Of a stretch of DNA of 64,000 nucleotides, positions 54,979-64,000 are shown one piece after another. Position numbers and translations under genes: made by a program. The stretch lies in contig NZ_SADB01000008.1 in assembly GCF_009669305.1 (NCBI RefSeq), positions 171,033-235,032 on the forward strand, read 5' to 3'. The stretch is from Ancylomarina sp. 16SWW S1-10-2 (GTDB lineage Bacteria > Bacteroidota > Bacteroidia > Bacteroidales > Marinifilaceae). A model generated the notes under the pieces. That model was not told where the DNA came from and made no database searches. It saw only the letters and a program-made list of their open reading frames with translations. Positions within the stretch are counted from its first letter, which is position 1; every line of letters starts with the position of its first letter.

Positions 54979-56028
54979 ATGATGGATATTGCAAAAAGAT
55001 TTGAGCAGAATCCTTTGCTCGCACCAAAAGACATAAGGCCTAGTATGCCAGGAATGGAAATAGAATGTTTATTAAATCCTGGTGTATTTCGATATAAAGG
55101 GAAAACGTGGCTTTTGTTGCGTGTTGCCGAACGCCCTAAACAAGAAGAAGGTAAAATAAGTTTTCCTGTTTATAATAATGACGGGAAAATTGAGATTTTG
55201 ACTTTCGACGAAGATGATCCTAATCTAGATATTTCAGATCCTAGAATTGTCATTTACAAAGGTGATTTTTATTTAACGACACTCTCTCATTTAAGATTGG
55301 TTTCTAGTGAAGATAACGTCACTTTCGAAGAGTCTCAGGAATATCTTCCAATTATGGGAGTAGGCACACAAGAAACATTTGGAATAGAAGATTGTCGTAT
55401 TGCTACGATGAGTGATGGTTATCATTTGACCTATACAAAGGTTTCTGCACATGGAGTAGGAGTAGGGTATATTTATACTAAGGATTGGAAACATCTTGAT
55501 CGTCGAGGGATGATTTTCCCACCACATAATAAGGATTGTGCCATTTTTGAAGAAAAGATTAATGGTAAGTATTATGCACTTCATCGTCCGAGTAGTCCTG
55601 AATTAGGAGGAAATTACATATGGATTGCAGAATCTCCTGATCGTATTCATTGGGGAAATCATAAGTTGTTGGCTACTACTCGACCTGAGAAGTGGGATAG
55701 TGAAAGGCTTGGTGCCGGTGCCGCTCCAATTCGTACCGAAAAAGGCTGGTTGGAAATATACCACGGAGCAACAAAGGAAAACAGATATTGTTTGGGTGCT
55801 TTATTACTGGATTTAAATGATCCATCAATAGTTCTTGCACGTAGTAAAGAACCTATAATGGAACCCATTATGGAGTATGAGAAAACAGGATTCTTTGGTA
55901 ATGTAGTTTTTACAAATGGACATTTTGTTGAAGGTGATACAATTACTATTTATTATGGAGCTTCGGATGAAGTAATTTGTGGAGCGAAATTTTCTATCAA
56001 TGAAATTTTACAATCATTAAACGAATAA
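54979..56028 (+). CDS. GH130 family enzyme 2
   Basis: A 349-residue propeller enzyme, clearly related to but well diverged from the first GH130. Landmarks: RFEQNPLLAPKDI, LLNPGVFRYKGKTWLLLRVAE, GIEDCRIATM (Glu137-Asp138-Cys-Arg140, with Cys where the first enzyme has Pro), LGAGAAPIRTEKGWLEIYHG and the C-terminal ITIYYGASD. No signal peptide. Having two GH130 enzymes of different type suggests they act on different linkages or chain lengths of the same mannoside. Followed by the MFS gene after three bases. Confidence 0.92.
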   Translation: MMDIAKRFEQNPLLAPKDIRPSMPGMEIECLLNPGVFRYKGKTWLLLRVAERPKQEEGKISFPVYNNDGKIEILTFDEDDPNLDISDPRIVIYKGDFYLTTLSHLRLVSSEDNVTFEESQEYLPIMGVGTQETFGIEDCRIATMSDGYHLTYTKVSAHGVGVGYIYTKDWKHLDRRGMIFPPHNKDCAIFEEKINGKYYALHRPSSPELGGNYIWIAESPDRIHWGNHKLLATTRPEKWDSERLGAGAAPIRTEKGWLEIYHGATKENRYCLGALLLDLNDPSIVLARSKEPIMEPIMEYEKTGFFGNVVFTNGHFVEGDTITIYYGASDEVICGAKFSINEILQSLNE

Positions 56029-56031
56029 CCT

Positions 56032-57309
56032 ATGGTTGCTTTTAGCAAAATACTGAAAAAAACACTTTCTGAATATTATTTTTTCCTCAGTAATCCACGT
56101 GATATGCGGGTTCTGTTGATAACCAATATGATTTATGCTTTTGTGCTTCCAGTGGTCGATGTTTTTGTGAGTGCTTACATTATGCGATTCACTAATAATG
56201 ATTTCACATTGGTAGCCTACTATCAGCTGGCTATATATACGGGAATCCCTCTTACTTTTTTTATCAATGGTTTTCTGTTAAAAAGAATAAAAATTGCTAA
56301 TCTGTACAGTTTTGGAATGATTTTAAGTGGGATCTCCATGTTGTTTATGATGACGCTCGATAACCTTGATCTTGTTGGGGTTATTCTTGCTGGTTTAATT
56401 ATGGGAGCATCATTTGGCTTTTTCTGGGCTAACCGAGATTTTCTTGCTTTGAATACCACAAATGATACTAATCGAAATTATTATTATGGATTAGAGACTT
56501 TTTTCTTTACGATTACATCAATCATAATTCCCCTATTCGTTGGATGGTTTATTATATCTTCAAAAACAATGGGGTGGTTTGGTGAACAGAGGGCTTATCA
56601 GTTCATTACATTTGGTGTGTTTATTTTAACAATTATTTCATCTATTGTAATTCATAAGGAAAAATTTAAAAATCCAAAACAGAAGAGATTCTTGTATTTC
56701 CACTTCGATAAATTATGGCACAAAATGTTGTTTTTGGCAGGATTAAAAGGACTTGCTCAAGGCTATTTAGTAACTGCACCAGCCATTCTAATTATGTATT
56801 TAATTGGTGATGAAGGGTCCTTGGGAACTATTCAGGGGATAAGTGGAGTCGTAACGGCAATAGTATTATACCTGCTAGGTCGATTTTCTAAACCTGAACA
56901 TCGTATTTACATATTTACAGTGGGTTTACTTCTTTTTGTAGTGGGTACAATGGCTAATGCTATTATGTTCTCTGCAACTGGCGTAATAGTATTTATGTTG
57001 ACGATGGTATTGTTCCGACCACTACACGATATTGCTTATTTTCCTATTCAGATGAGAGTTATTGACGTACTTTCTAAAAAAGAGAATCGAAACGAATTTA
57101 CCTATATTTTTAATCATGAATTTGGACTTTTTATAGGGAGAGTATTTGGATTAGTGATGTTTTTGATGTTAACACATTATGTTTCGGATGTGTTTGCCCT
57201 TAAGTATTCTTTATTAATAATCGCTCTATTGCAATTATTTTCTATTCCTGTTGCTAAAATGGTGATTAAGCACACAGGTAAAGAGGAATTTAAAGAAAAA
57301 AATACTTGA
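56032..57309 (+). CDS. MFS transporter of the mannoside locus
   Basis: A 425-residue inner-membrane protein with about 12 hydrophobic segments (MRVLLITNMIYAFVLPVVDVF, GVILAGLIMGASFGFFWANRD). The family resembles the YfkF-like MFS carriers commonly found next to GH130 enzymes. It would carry the oligosaccharide from the periplasm into the cytoplasm, where the GH130 enzymes act. It is three bases behind the second GH130, so co-translated; the next gene follows after 103 bp. Confidence 0.9.
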   Translation: MVAFSKILKKTLSEYYFFLSNPRDMRVLLITNMIYAFVLPVVDVFVSAYIMRFTNNDFTLVAYYQLAIYTGIPLTFFINGFLLKRIKIANLYSFGMILSGISMLFMMTLDNLDLVGVILAGLIMGASFGFFWANRDFLALNTTNDTNRNYYYGLETFFFTITSIIIPLFVGWFIISSKTMGWFGEQRAYQFITFGVFILTIISSIVIHKEKFKNPKQKRFLYFHFDKLWHKMLFLAGLKGLAQGYLVTAPAILIMYLIGDEGSLGTIQGISGVVTAIVLYLLGRFSKPEHRIYIFTVGLLLFVVGTMANAIMFSATGVIVFMLTMVLFRPLHDIAYFPIQMRVIDVLSKKENRNEFTYIFNHEFGLFIGRVFGLVMFLMLTHYVSDVFALKYSLLIIALLQLFSIPVAKMVIKHTGKEEFKEKNT

Positions 57310-57412
57310 AGTAGAATTTGAAAATGGGAGCAATGAATTAGTTGGATATCTACTATCAAATTAATTAAAAGGCTTTTAGATATAAAATGAGAAAATTTAA
57401 ATACATCATCAG

Positions 57413-59128
57413 ATGATACGTAACTATTTATTTTGGTTGGCATGTTGTTTCGTTTTAGTTTCTTGCTCGACTCAACCTCAAACACCTGTAAAAGAACTAA
57501 GCATTAGTCGTGTAGAAAGCATGCCTAATCATCCACAGCCATATAAAATGCTCGATTGGCATGAAAAGGCAGTGAATTTCGATGAAGCAATATTCGATTT
57601 TGATGCTACCGGTGAATTTCGTCCTTTTATATGGTTGGATAGTGCAAAGAGAAATATTCCACAGACAACATTTGGTTTGTATACTGTTATTGGTGATGTT
57701 AGACAAGGTCCTGATAAAAACAATGGTGAGTTTCACGAGGCAATCAATTCATTGGGAGCTTTGATGAGTGCCGGATTAGTGGGAATTGATAAGCGGGATC
57801 AGAAGGGATATAATTTTGTGAAAATGGTTCAGAATTATTTCAATACCGATAACGGTTGGAATATCATGATGAACAATACTTGTCCTGAAGTAGCTCTTTT
57901 AGGTGGAGGTTATGGTCGTGATTGGTGGTACGATGTTTTTCCAAACGTGTTGTATTATGCTGTTTCTGAATTACAGCCAAATGTAGAAGGAGCAGAAGCA
58001 ATCCAAAAAGCTATTGCTGAGCAATTTTTCAAAGCAGATTCTACCTTAAATGGAGATTATGATTATTCCTATTTCGACTATGCCGAGATGAAAGGAAAAC
58101 GAAATCAGATTCCTTATCAACAAGATGCAGCAGCAGGACATGCCTATGTGCTTTATGCTGCCTATCAAAAATTTGGAGATCCTCGTTATTTGAAAGGTGC
58201 TGAATCGGCAATTGAAGCTTTGTTGAGCCAAAAAGAAAGTCGGTTTTATGAAGTGTTGATGCCTTTTGGAGCTTATGTGGCAGCACGTTTAAATGCTGAA
58301 CAAGGAACTAACTATGATGTCTCAAAAATAATTGATTGGACCTTTGATGGCTGTAAAGCCAAAGATGGACGTACCGGATGGGGGATTATAAGTGACCGTT
58401 GGGGTGATTATGATGTGAGTGGCTTGCAGGGAAGTATTACCGATGGAGGAGGCTATGGCTTTTTAATGAACACCTTCGATATGGCTTGGCCTTTAATACC
58501 TATGGTTCGTTATGATCAAAGGTATGCTCGATCAATTGGGAAATGGATGCTGAATGCTGCAAATGCATCCCGATTATGCTATCCTTACGAAATACCTGAT
58601 GCAAATCAGTACTTACCAGAAAATAAAAGCATTACTCGTAATGTAATTGCCTATGAGGGATTAAAAAAGGTTGATGCTTACAATAATGAGGAGTTTAAAG
58701 GGGTTTCTCCAGTGGCTTTAGGCGATGGTCCAAATTGGGTTGTCAGTCAGCCTAAACTATCTATGTTTAGTATTTATGGATCGGCTCATGTAGGTGTTTT
58801 TGGTTCTATCATAAAGACTACAAACGTCGAAAAGATTCTTCAATTAGATTGTTTGGCAACTGATTTCTATAAGAATGATTCATATCCTACCTATTTGTAT
58901 TTCAATCCTTATGATGAGGAGATGAAGATTGAATATTCATCTGAAGCTTTGGTTGATTTATATGATATTGTTTCAGGAAAAGTAGTTGCAAGAAAAATAT
59001 CAGGAAAAGGAAGTTTTTCAATTGAGGGGAATAAAGCTATGGTTGTGGTTGAAATTCCTTCGGGATCAGAAATTGAAAGAACAAAAGGAAAGGTTATGGC
59101 AAATGGGATAGTTCTCTCCTTTTATTAA
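57413..59128 (+). CDS. Lipoprotein with helical-barrel glycoside-hydrolase-like character
   Basis: A 571-residue lipoprotein (MIRNYLFWLACCFVLVSCS, lipobox Cys18). The body has the repeated helix pattern and aromatic motifs of an (alpha/alpha)6 barrel: GGGYGRDWWYDVFPNVLYYAVSE, QDAAAGHAYVLYAAYQKFGDPRYLKGAESA, YGFLMNTFDMAWPLIPMVRYD, followed by a beta-sandwich C-terminus (YLYFNPYDEEMKIEYSSEALVDLYD). I cannot place it in a numbered GH family. It lies between the MFS carrier and SusC, so it probably cleaves the oligosaccharide at the cell surface or in the periplasm. It is the only non-cytoplasmic enzyme candidate in the operon. Confidence 0.7.
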   Translation: MIRNYLFWLACCFVLVSCSTQPQTPVKELSISRVESMPNHPQPYKMLDWHEKAVNFDEAIFDFDATGEFRPFIWLDSAKRNIPQTTFGLYTVIGDVRQGPDKNNGEFHEAINSLGALMSAGLVGIDKRDQKGYNFVKMVQNYFNTDNGWNIMMNNTCPEVALLGGGYGRDWWYDVFPNVLYYAVSELQPNVEGAEAIQKAIAEQFFKADSTLNGDYDYSYFDYAEMKGKRNQIPYQQDAAAGHAYVLYAAYQKFGDPRYLKGAESAIEALLSQKESRFYEVLMPFGAYVAARLNAEQGTNYDVSKIIDWTFDGCKAKDGRTGWGIISDRWGDYDVSGLQGSITDGGGYGFLMNTFDMAWPLIPMVRYDQRYARSIGKWMLNAANASRLCYPYEIPDANQYLPENKSITRNVIAYEGLKKVDAYNNEEFKGVSPVALGDGPNWVVSQPKLSMFSIYGSAHVGVFGSIIKTTNVEKILQLDCLATDFYKNDSYPTYLYFNPYDEEMKIEYSSEALVDLYDIVSGKVVARKISGKGSFSIEGNKAMVVVEIPSGSEIERTKGKVMANGIVLSFY

Positions 59129-59168
59129 ATAGCATTAAAATTAAATCAATACAAAAACGATTACAAAT

Positions 59169-59183
59169 ATGCTATGATAGCAT
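59169..59183. promoter_or_regulatory. Palindrome upstream of susC
   Basis: ATGCTAT-G-ATAGCAT is a perfect 15-bp palindrome, 69 bp before the SusC start. It could be a regulator site or a short mRNA hairpin. Confidence 0.4.
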
Positions 59184-59251
59184 TTGATGAAATTATTACA
59201 TTATGAAAAATAAATACCATTTTAATTCATGTTGTTATTAAATCTAAATCT

Positions 59252-62200
59252 ATGAAAACTATTTTTTTAAATTTTAAAAGAGGAATACTAGGTTTTGTAT
59301 TTGTCTTTTTGACAAGTTCTGTTTTCGGGCAGATTCTTGTGTCGGGAAAAGTTACTGATGTAAGTGGGGAATCAATACCGGGTGTTAGTGTTGTTGTAAA
59401 AGGCACAAGTACGGGTTCTACTACCAATATCGATGGGAATTATAGTTTGGAAGTACCTAATGAAACACAAGTACTGGTGTTTTCTTTTATTGGAATGAAA
59501 ACGCAGGAAGTGGATTTCGCAGGCCAAACAAACATTAACGTTGTTTTACTGGAAGATGTAACTGGTTTAGATGAGGTTGTTGTTGTTGGTTATACTGCAA
59601 GAAAGAAATCTACTTTAACTGGTGCCGTATCTGTTGTTAAACTTACGGATATGGAAAAAGTGAGAGTTCCAAATGTTTCACAAGCCTTGCAAGGTCAAAT
59701 TGCGGGGGTATTAGTAACATCTAGTACAGGTGCACCGGGTGATCCGATTCAAATACGTATTCGTGGAGAAGGAACTATAGGAAATAATAATCCATTGTAT
59801 GTAGTAGATGGTATTCCTTCACGTGATATTACGTTTTTAAATCAGGCAGATATAAAGACAATGACTGTTTTAAAAGATGCAGCTGCAGCCGCAATTTATG
59901 GTTCAAGAGCTTCTGGTGGTGTCGTATTAATTACAACTAAAGGTGGTGCTGTAGGCAAAACAAATTTTGATGTGAATTACTACACAGGAATTAATAAGGT
60001 AGCCAATTTACCTAATATGCTAAATGCTGATCAGTATATGAATACATTGGAAAAAGCATGGAACAATTCTAATACTTCAGGAGTAAATCCTTATACTGCT
60101 GATAAAGGTAGATCTGATTTTGCAGATACAGATTGGCTTGATGAGTTGTTCGAACAAGGCAAGTCTCATAATTTGCAATTAACTGCCAGTGGAGGAACTG
60201 AAAAGATACAATTTTTAATGTCTTTAGGTTATTATGGACAAGATGGAATTGTTGTATATGATAATGATAAATACCAAAGGTTAAATTACAGAACAAATGT
60301 TAATGCAAATTTAACAGATCGTATAAAAGTTGGAACAAATCTTCAATTGTCATATTCAACTCAAGACAAAACGGCTTCAAGTGGAGAAAGTTTAATCCGA
60401 TTTGCTTTATTAAGAGCTCCTATTTTAGCTGTTCGTAAAGATGTGAATGACCCTACTTACACTGATAGAGATCCTTATACTGATATGCCATTTTTCACAC
60501 CAACTGATTATGACTCAGACTTGCAAAGGAAAATGTATGAGATGGTTGGTAATCCAATTGCTATGGCTCATTTTACTAATGATGAACGAAAAATATATAA
60601 AACATTTGGAAATGTTTATGGTGAATATGCTCTTTTGAAAAACAAAGAATTAAAATTTAGAACCAACGTTGGTGTTGATTTGTCATTGTTTCACAACAAA
60701 GCATTTAATGAAAATTTTGGTGATGATGATGGTAGTGGATCTGATCTTGATAAAGGATTAGGTAGACAAAATAGACCCAATAATTTGAGCGAAGAAAGAG
60801 GAGAAGCTCGTACAATCACCTTTAATAATACATTAAACTATACAAAAACCTTCAACGAAAGACATGATTTTAGTGCAATGATTGGTACTGAGTATATTGA
60901 TAATTATGAATCTTCGATAGGAGCTAGTAGATCTCGTTTCCCTTATACAAGTAGTAAATTCCAATATTTAGATTACGGAGGAACTGATTTGGATATTTGG
61001 AATAGCGGAACAGCTTCAGAATGGACTTTGTTTTCTTTATTTGGATCATCATCTTATGTGTTAGATGATAAATATATGGTAACAGCTAATTTGAGAGCTG
61101 ATGCATCATCAAGATTTTCAGAAAACAATCGTTGGGGGTATTTCCCTTCAGTTTCAGCTGGATGGAAAATTTCTGATGAAGATTTTATGAAGGATATTGA
61201 TTGGTTATCTAATTTAAAATTAAGAGCAAGTTGGGGTAAATTAGGAAATCAGGAGATTGATAATTATGCGTATCTAACTTTAGTGAGTCAGACAGATGGT
61301 ATTGTTAAGACAGATCGTTTTGGTAACCCTGATTTAAAATGGGAGAGTTCTACTCAATCTAATGTAGGAGTTGACCTTGGATTATTAGATAATAAATTGG
61401 TACTAACAGCTGAATATTTTAATAAGAATACGACTGATATTCTATTACCAATAAGTTTGCCTTCTGTAGTTGGAAATGTTTCTCCTACCATTATAAATGC
61501 AGGTGAAGTGAGTAATAAGGGGTTTGAATTTTCTTTAGACTATCGAAATTCAGGTAAAGAATTCAAATACAATATTAATGCGAACATTGCGACTTTAACT
61601 AATAATGTTGAAAAGTTGCATCCAAACGTACCTAATATTTCAGGTGAAGTAACAAAAACTGAGGTTGGGCAACCTTTAAATTCCTACTATGGATATAAAA
61701 TGGTTGGTATTTATCAAAATCAGGCAGAAATAGATAGTTATCTTACAGAGGGAAACGCCAAACCAGGAGATATTAAATTTAAGGATGTAAATGGTGACGG
61801 TAAAATTAGCGCAGATTTTGACAGAGAATTTATTGGAAGTCCAATACCTGAATTTACCTATGGTTTTTCTTTTTCATCTACTTACAAAGGATTTGATTTT
61901 TCTGTGCTTTTTCAAGGAGTAGCTGGAGTTGATAGATATAATGATGGTAAAAAAATTGTAGACTATGATACTCGTCCTTTTAATTATACAACTGATATTT
62001 TAGATGCTTGGGATGGTGAAGGTAGTAGTAATTCGATACCAAGAGTTGCTTTTGACGATAATGGAAGTAGTAAAGTGTCGAGCATTTTTGTTGAAGATGC
62101 TTCTTATTTCCGTCTTAAAAATATTGAAATTGGATATACCCTAAAAGAACTAAAAGGAGTTGAAAATATACGGTTTTATGTATCTGGACAAAATCTATTG

Positions 62201-62308
62201 ACAATAACTGATTATACTGGTTTAGATCCAGAATCTACACTTTTAATGGATAAAGGAACCTATCCTCAATCAACATCGATTTTGTTTGGTGTAAATGTGA
62301 AGTTTTAA
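59252..62308 (+). CDS. susC: SusC-like TonB-dependent outer-membrane transporter
   Basis: A 1018-residue receptor of normal SusC length. Signal peptide to about residue 25; carboxypeptidase-regulatory-like domain at about 28-110 (VSGKVTDVSGESIPGVSVVVKGTSTGS); the plug domain at about 112-240 (LDEVVVVGYTARKKSTLTGAVS, RIRGEGTIGNNNPLYVVDG, LKDAAAAAIYGSRASGGVV); then the barrel, ending NVKF. It transports oligosaccharides captured by the SusD partner, which starts 18 bp downstream. There is no STN domain, so signalling goes through the HTCS rather than a sigma/anti-sigma pair. Confidence 0.96.
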   Translation: MKTIFLNFKRGILGFVFVFLTSSVFGQILVSGKVTDVSGESIPGVSVVVKGTSTGSTTNIDGNYSLEVPNETQVLVFSFIGMKTQEVDFAGQTNINVVLLEDVTGLDEVVVVGYTARKKSTLTGAVSVVKLTDMEKVRVPNVSQALQGQIAGVLVTSSTGAPGDPIQIRIRGEGTIGNNNPLYVVDGIPSRDITFLNQADIKTMTVLKDAAAAAIYGSRASGGVVLITTKGGAVGKTNFDVNYYTGINKVANLPNMLNADQYMNTLEKAWNNSNTSGVNPYTADKGRSDFADTDWLDELFEQGKSHNLQLTASGGTEKIQFLMSLGYYGQDGIVVYDNDKYQRLNYRTNVNANLTDRIKVGTNLQLSYSTQDKTASSGESLIRFALLRAPILAVRKDVNDPTYTDRDPYTDMPFFTPTDYDSDLQRKMYEMVGNPIAMAHFTNDERKIYKTFGNVYGEYALLKNKELKFRTNVGVDLSLFHNKAFNENFGDDDGSGSDLDKGLGRQNRPNNLSEERGEARTITFNNTLNYTKTFNERHDFSAMIGTEYIDNYESSIGASRSRFPYTSSKFQYLDYGGTDLDIWNSGTASEWTLFSLFGSSSYVLDDKYMVTANLRADASSRFSENNRWGYFPSVSAGWKISDEDFMKDIDWLSNLKLRASWGKLGNQEIDNYAYLTLVSQTDGIVKTDRFGNPDLKWESSTQSNVGVDLGLLDNKLVLTAEYFNKNTTDILLPISLPSVVGNVSPTIINAGEVSNKGFEFSLDYRNSGKEFKYNINANIATLTNNVEKLHPNVPNISGEVTKTEVGQPLNSYYGYKMVGIYQNQAEIDSYLTEGNAKPGDIKFKDVNGDGKISADFDREFIGSPIPEFTYGFSFSSTYKGFDFSVLFQGVAGVDRYNDGKKIVDYDTRPFNYTTDILDAWDGEGSSNSIPRVAFDDNGSSKVSSIFVEDASYFRLKNIEIGYTLKELKGVENIRFYVSGQNLLTITDYTGLDPESTLLMDKGTYPQSTSILFGVNVKF

Positions 62309-62326
62309 TATTAAAAAGTATAAATT

Positions 62327-63799
62327 ATGAGATATATACATAGTATAATCATTATTTTCTTCTTTACAGGTCTTGTGAGTTGTACAGATGAATTAAACAA
62401 TGACCCAATTGGGCTTCTAACCGCAGATCAGGTTGATTCGGATCCTACAATAACGACACTCGAATCTTCGGTGAGCTCATCATACTTACCTCTTAAAAAC
62501 ACCTTAAATGGTATTATCCCTGGTTGGAAATGGAATCTTGGGACGGTATTTAGAAACGATATTGTTTTGCAGGATATTGCAGCTAATGATATGAATAAAA
62601 AAGTGTCACCTGATGGTGATCAACCTTGGATGGATGAATTGGCTGATTTTAGTTTTACTCCTGAGAATCAAGCTTTCAATGGCATTTGGGTGTACGATTA
62701 TGAGGGGATTAGTAGAGTTAATCTTGCTATTAATTTTTTAACTGATCCTGAAATCTCTCAGAAAACAGGAATTGATGAAGCTCGTAAAAATCAATTATTG
62801 TCAGAAGCTTATTTTTTAAGAGCTTTTTATTATTTCGACTTAGTAAATAATTTTGGAGATGTACCATTAGTACTTGAATCTCCCGATTCATTCGAGGAAG
62901 CTTTTTCAGTTTCAGTTCGAGCATCTGCAGATGAAGTTAGAACACAGATAAATTCAGATTTAGCTGCTTCAAAAGCATTAGCATCAAATGTGAAATATTC
63001 TAATGATTCTGAGCGGTGGAGAGTATCAAAGGGAGCTATTATTGCATTGCAAGCTAAAGTAGCTTTGTATACTGAAAATTGGACAACAGTACTCAGCTTA
63101 ATTACAGAATTGGATGGACTTGGCTTTTACAGTTTAAATGCTAATTATTTCGATAGTTTTGATGTAAATAAGGAATTTAATGAAGATGAAGTGATTTTTG
63201 CCTATGATCATCGTTCAGATGAAACTCCTAATAATACGAATGGACTTCGCGATGTTATTGGATGGGGATTCTTTTCTCCCACCACTGACTTTATAAATGC
63301 TTTTGAAGCCAACGATCCCCGATTGTTATATACTATTGGTGATGAGTCAGTTCGTGTATTTAAAATAGTGGGATCAACAACCAGTTATGTTGATAATGGT
63401 AATAAAGTGTATATCCGTTATGCTGATGTATTACTTTGGAAAGCAGAAGCTCTTAACGAAACGGGAGACTATGATGGAGCCATTGCAATAATTAATCAGA
63501 TTAGGACCAGAGCTAGAACTAGTTCTACTGCTGATGGTTCTCTAATTCCTGCAGGAACGCTTGCCAATAGAGGCAGTTCATCAAATCCAGCAGAAATTAA
63601 AGCTTGGTTAATGTCAGAAAGAAGAGTTGAATTAGGCTTTGAATCACAAAGATTTAATGATCTAAAAAGATGGGGTAAAGCTAAAGAAGTGTTATCAGCT
63701 CTTGGAGTAAATTACCAAGATTATAATGCCTTATATCCAATTCCTCAAAGAGATATTGATAAATCGGGTGGAACAATTACTCAGAATACTGGTTATTAA
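62327..63799 (+). CDS. susD: SusD-like glycan-binding lipoprotein
   Basis: A 490-residue surface lipoprotein (signal IIIIFFFTGLVSC with a lipobox Cys). The SusD/RagB pattern is clear: N-terminal helical region with LSEAYFLRAFYYFDLVNNFGDVPLV (TPR-like), later RYADVLLWKAEALNETGDYD and GAIAIINQIRTRAR, and the C-terminal LMSERRVELGFESQRFNDLKRWGKA and YNALYPIPQRDID. It forms a lid over SusC and binds the glycan. It is the last gene of the operon and is followed by a strong terminator. Confidence 0.96.
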   Translation: MRYIHSIIIIFFFTGLVSCTDELNNDPIGLLTADQVDSDPTITTLESSVSSSYLPLKNTLNGIIPGWKWNLGTVFRNDIVLQDIAANDMNKKVSPDGDQPWMDELADFSFTPENQAFNGIWVYDYEGISRVNLAINFLTDPEISQKTGIDEARKNQLLSEAYFLRAFYYFDLVNNFGDVPLVLESPDSFEEAFSVSVRASADEVRTQINSDLAASKALASNVKYSNDSERWRVSKGAIIALQAKVALYTENWTTVLSLITELDGLGFYSLNANYFDSFDVNKEFNEDEVIFAYDHRSDETPNNTNGLRDVIGWGFFSPTTDFINAFEANDPRLLYTIGDESVRVFKIVGSTTSYVDNGNKVYIRYADVLLWKAEALNETGDYDGAIAIINQIRTRARTSSTADGSLIPAGTLANRGSSSNPAEIKAWLMSERRVELGFESQRFNDLKRWGKAKEVLSALGVNYQDYNALYPIPQRDIDKSGGTITQNTGY

Positions 63800-63820
63800 T
63801 TTAGGAATATGAATAGATTA

Positions 63821-63856
63821 GAGGCTGAATCATTTTTTGATTCAGCCTCTTTTTTG
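63821..63856 (+). terminator. Terminator of the polysaccharide utilisation operon
   Basis: GAGGCTGAATCA and TGATTCAGCCTC are perfect 12-bp arms around TTTTT, followed by six T residues. Confidence 0.93.
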
Positions 63857-63874
63857 TATGTCGGGTATGTTAAT

Positions 63875-64000
63875 GTGCTATCAAGATGAAATGTTCTTGA
63901 GTTCACCCAGTTGACAGGAAGAACTAGCAATTGGCAAGGGTGTTGTGGGTGACTGCAAATCTGAAGAAAGCCATCAGCAAAGTCATCGTTCTAACGAACA
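63875..64000 (+). mobile_element. Possible 5' end of a group II intron (continues past the window)
   Basis: A GTGCT at 63875 could be a 5' splice start (consensus GTGYG, one change). Downstream, GACAGGAAGAACTAGCAA (63914), GGCAAGGGTG and AAATCTGAAGAAAGCCATCAG (63957), then TCGTTCTAACGAACA, resemble domain I of Bacteroidota group II introns whose reverse-transcriptase gene lies downstream. This is recalled similarity; the RT would be outside the window. Confidence 0.4.

Overview
The window looks like part of a Bacteroidota (Bacteroidetes) chromosome, probably a marine or anaerobic Bacteroidales/Marinilabiliales-type bacterium. The evidence is the set of hallmark systems: a SusC/SusD pair with a one-protein hybrid two-component regulator, an ECF sigma/FecR/TonB-receptor/DUF4249 operon, GH130 enzymes, and promoters with the Bacteroidota -7 element TAnnTTTG. 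The DNA is AT-rich with ordinary coding density, apart from a gene-poor accessory stretch at about 5-23 kb. The genus is inference.

Layout. 0-5 kb: a cut-off Crp/Fnr regulator divergent from an OsmC protein, a class I methyltransferase, and a large secreted clan-A glycoside hydrolase. 5-8 kb: a mosaic of intergenic repeats, a 248-residue protein of unknown function, and directly behind its terminator a 336-bp, GC-rich array of sixteen degenerate units in exact 21-bp register. 8.3-15.2 kb: a complete type I restriction-modification operon (hsdM-hsdS-hsdR). 15.2-21.3 kb: single accessory genes (2-TM protein, Crp-like regulator, SRPBCC membrane protein, Fic protein) separated by long non-coding DNA that holds three diverged copies of a repeat starting CTAACAA; one copy runs into what looks like the 3' end of a group II intron. 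20.3-26.8 kb: YkgJ-type protein, J-domain protein, a LysR-YeiH-TSUP sulfur-type transport locus and an HD phosphohydrolase.

26.8-32.6 kb (minus strand): a FecI-FecR-FecA-like trans-envelope signalling and uptake operon with a DUF4249 lipoprotein, plus a small secreted protein. 33-45.4 kb: a lactate-type regulon. A sensor kinase with a periplasmic-binding-like sensor and a sigma-54 activator are followed by a LutC-like LUD protein, a 53-residue small ORF, lactate permease, an FAD/Fe-S D-lactate-type dehydrogenase and an outer-membrane porin. Two sigma-54 promoters, each with the same palindrome TGTTCA-N4-TGAACA about 100-112 bp upstream, tie the regulator to these genes. 45.8-49 kb: rlmF, a protein with a PD-(D/E)XK-like motif, and a PLD-like protein bracketed by an 18-bp direct repeat.

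49.3-63.8 kb: a polysaccharide utilisation locus. A 1375-residue hybrid two-component sensor on the minus strand faces GH130-GH130-MFS-lipoprotein-SusC-SusD. Its likely substrate is a beta-mannoside oligosaccharide: import by SusCD, periplasmic processing by the lipoprotein, inner-membrane import by the MFS carrier, and cytoplasmic breakdown by the GH130 enzymes. The last 125 bases resemble the 5' end of a group II intron that continues outside the window. No tRNA, rRNA, CRISPR array or intact insertion sequence was seen.
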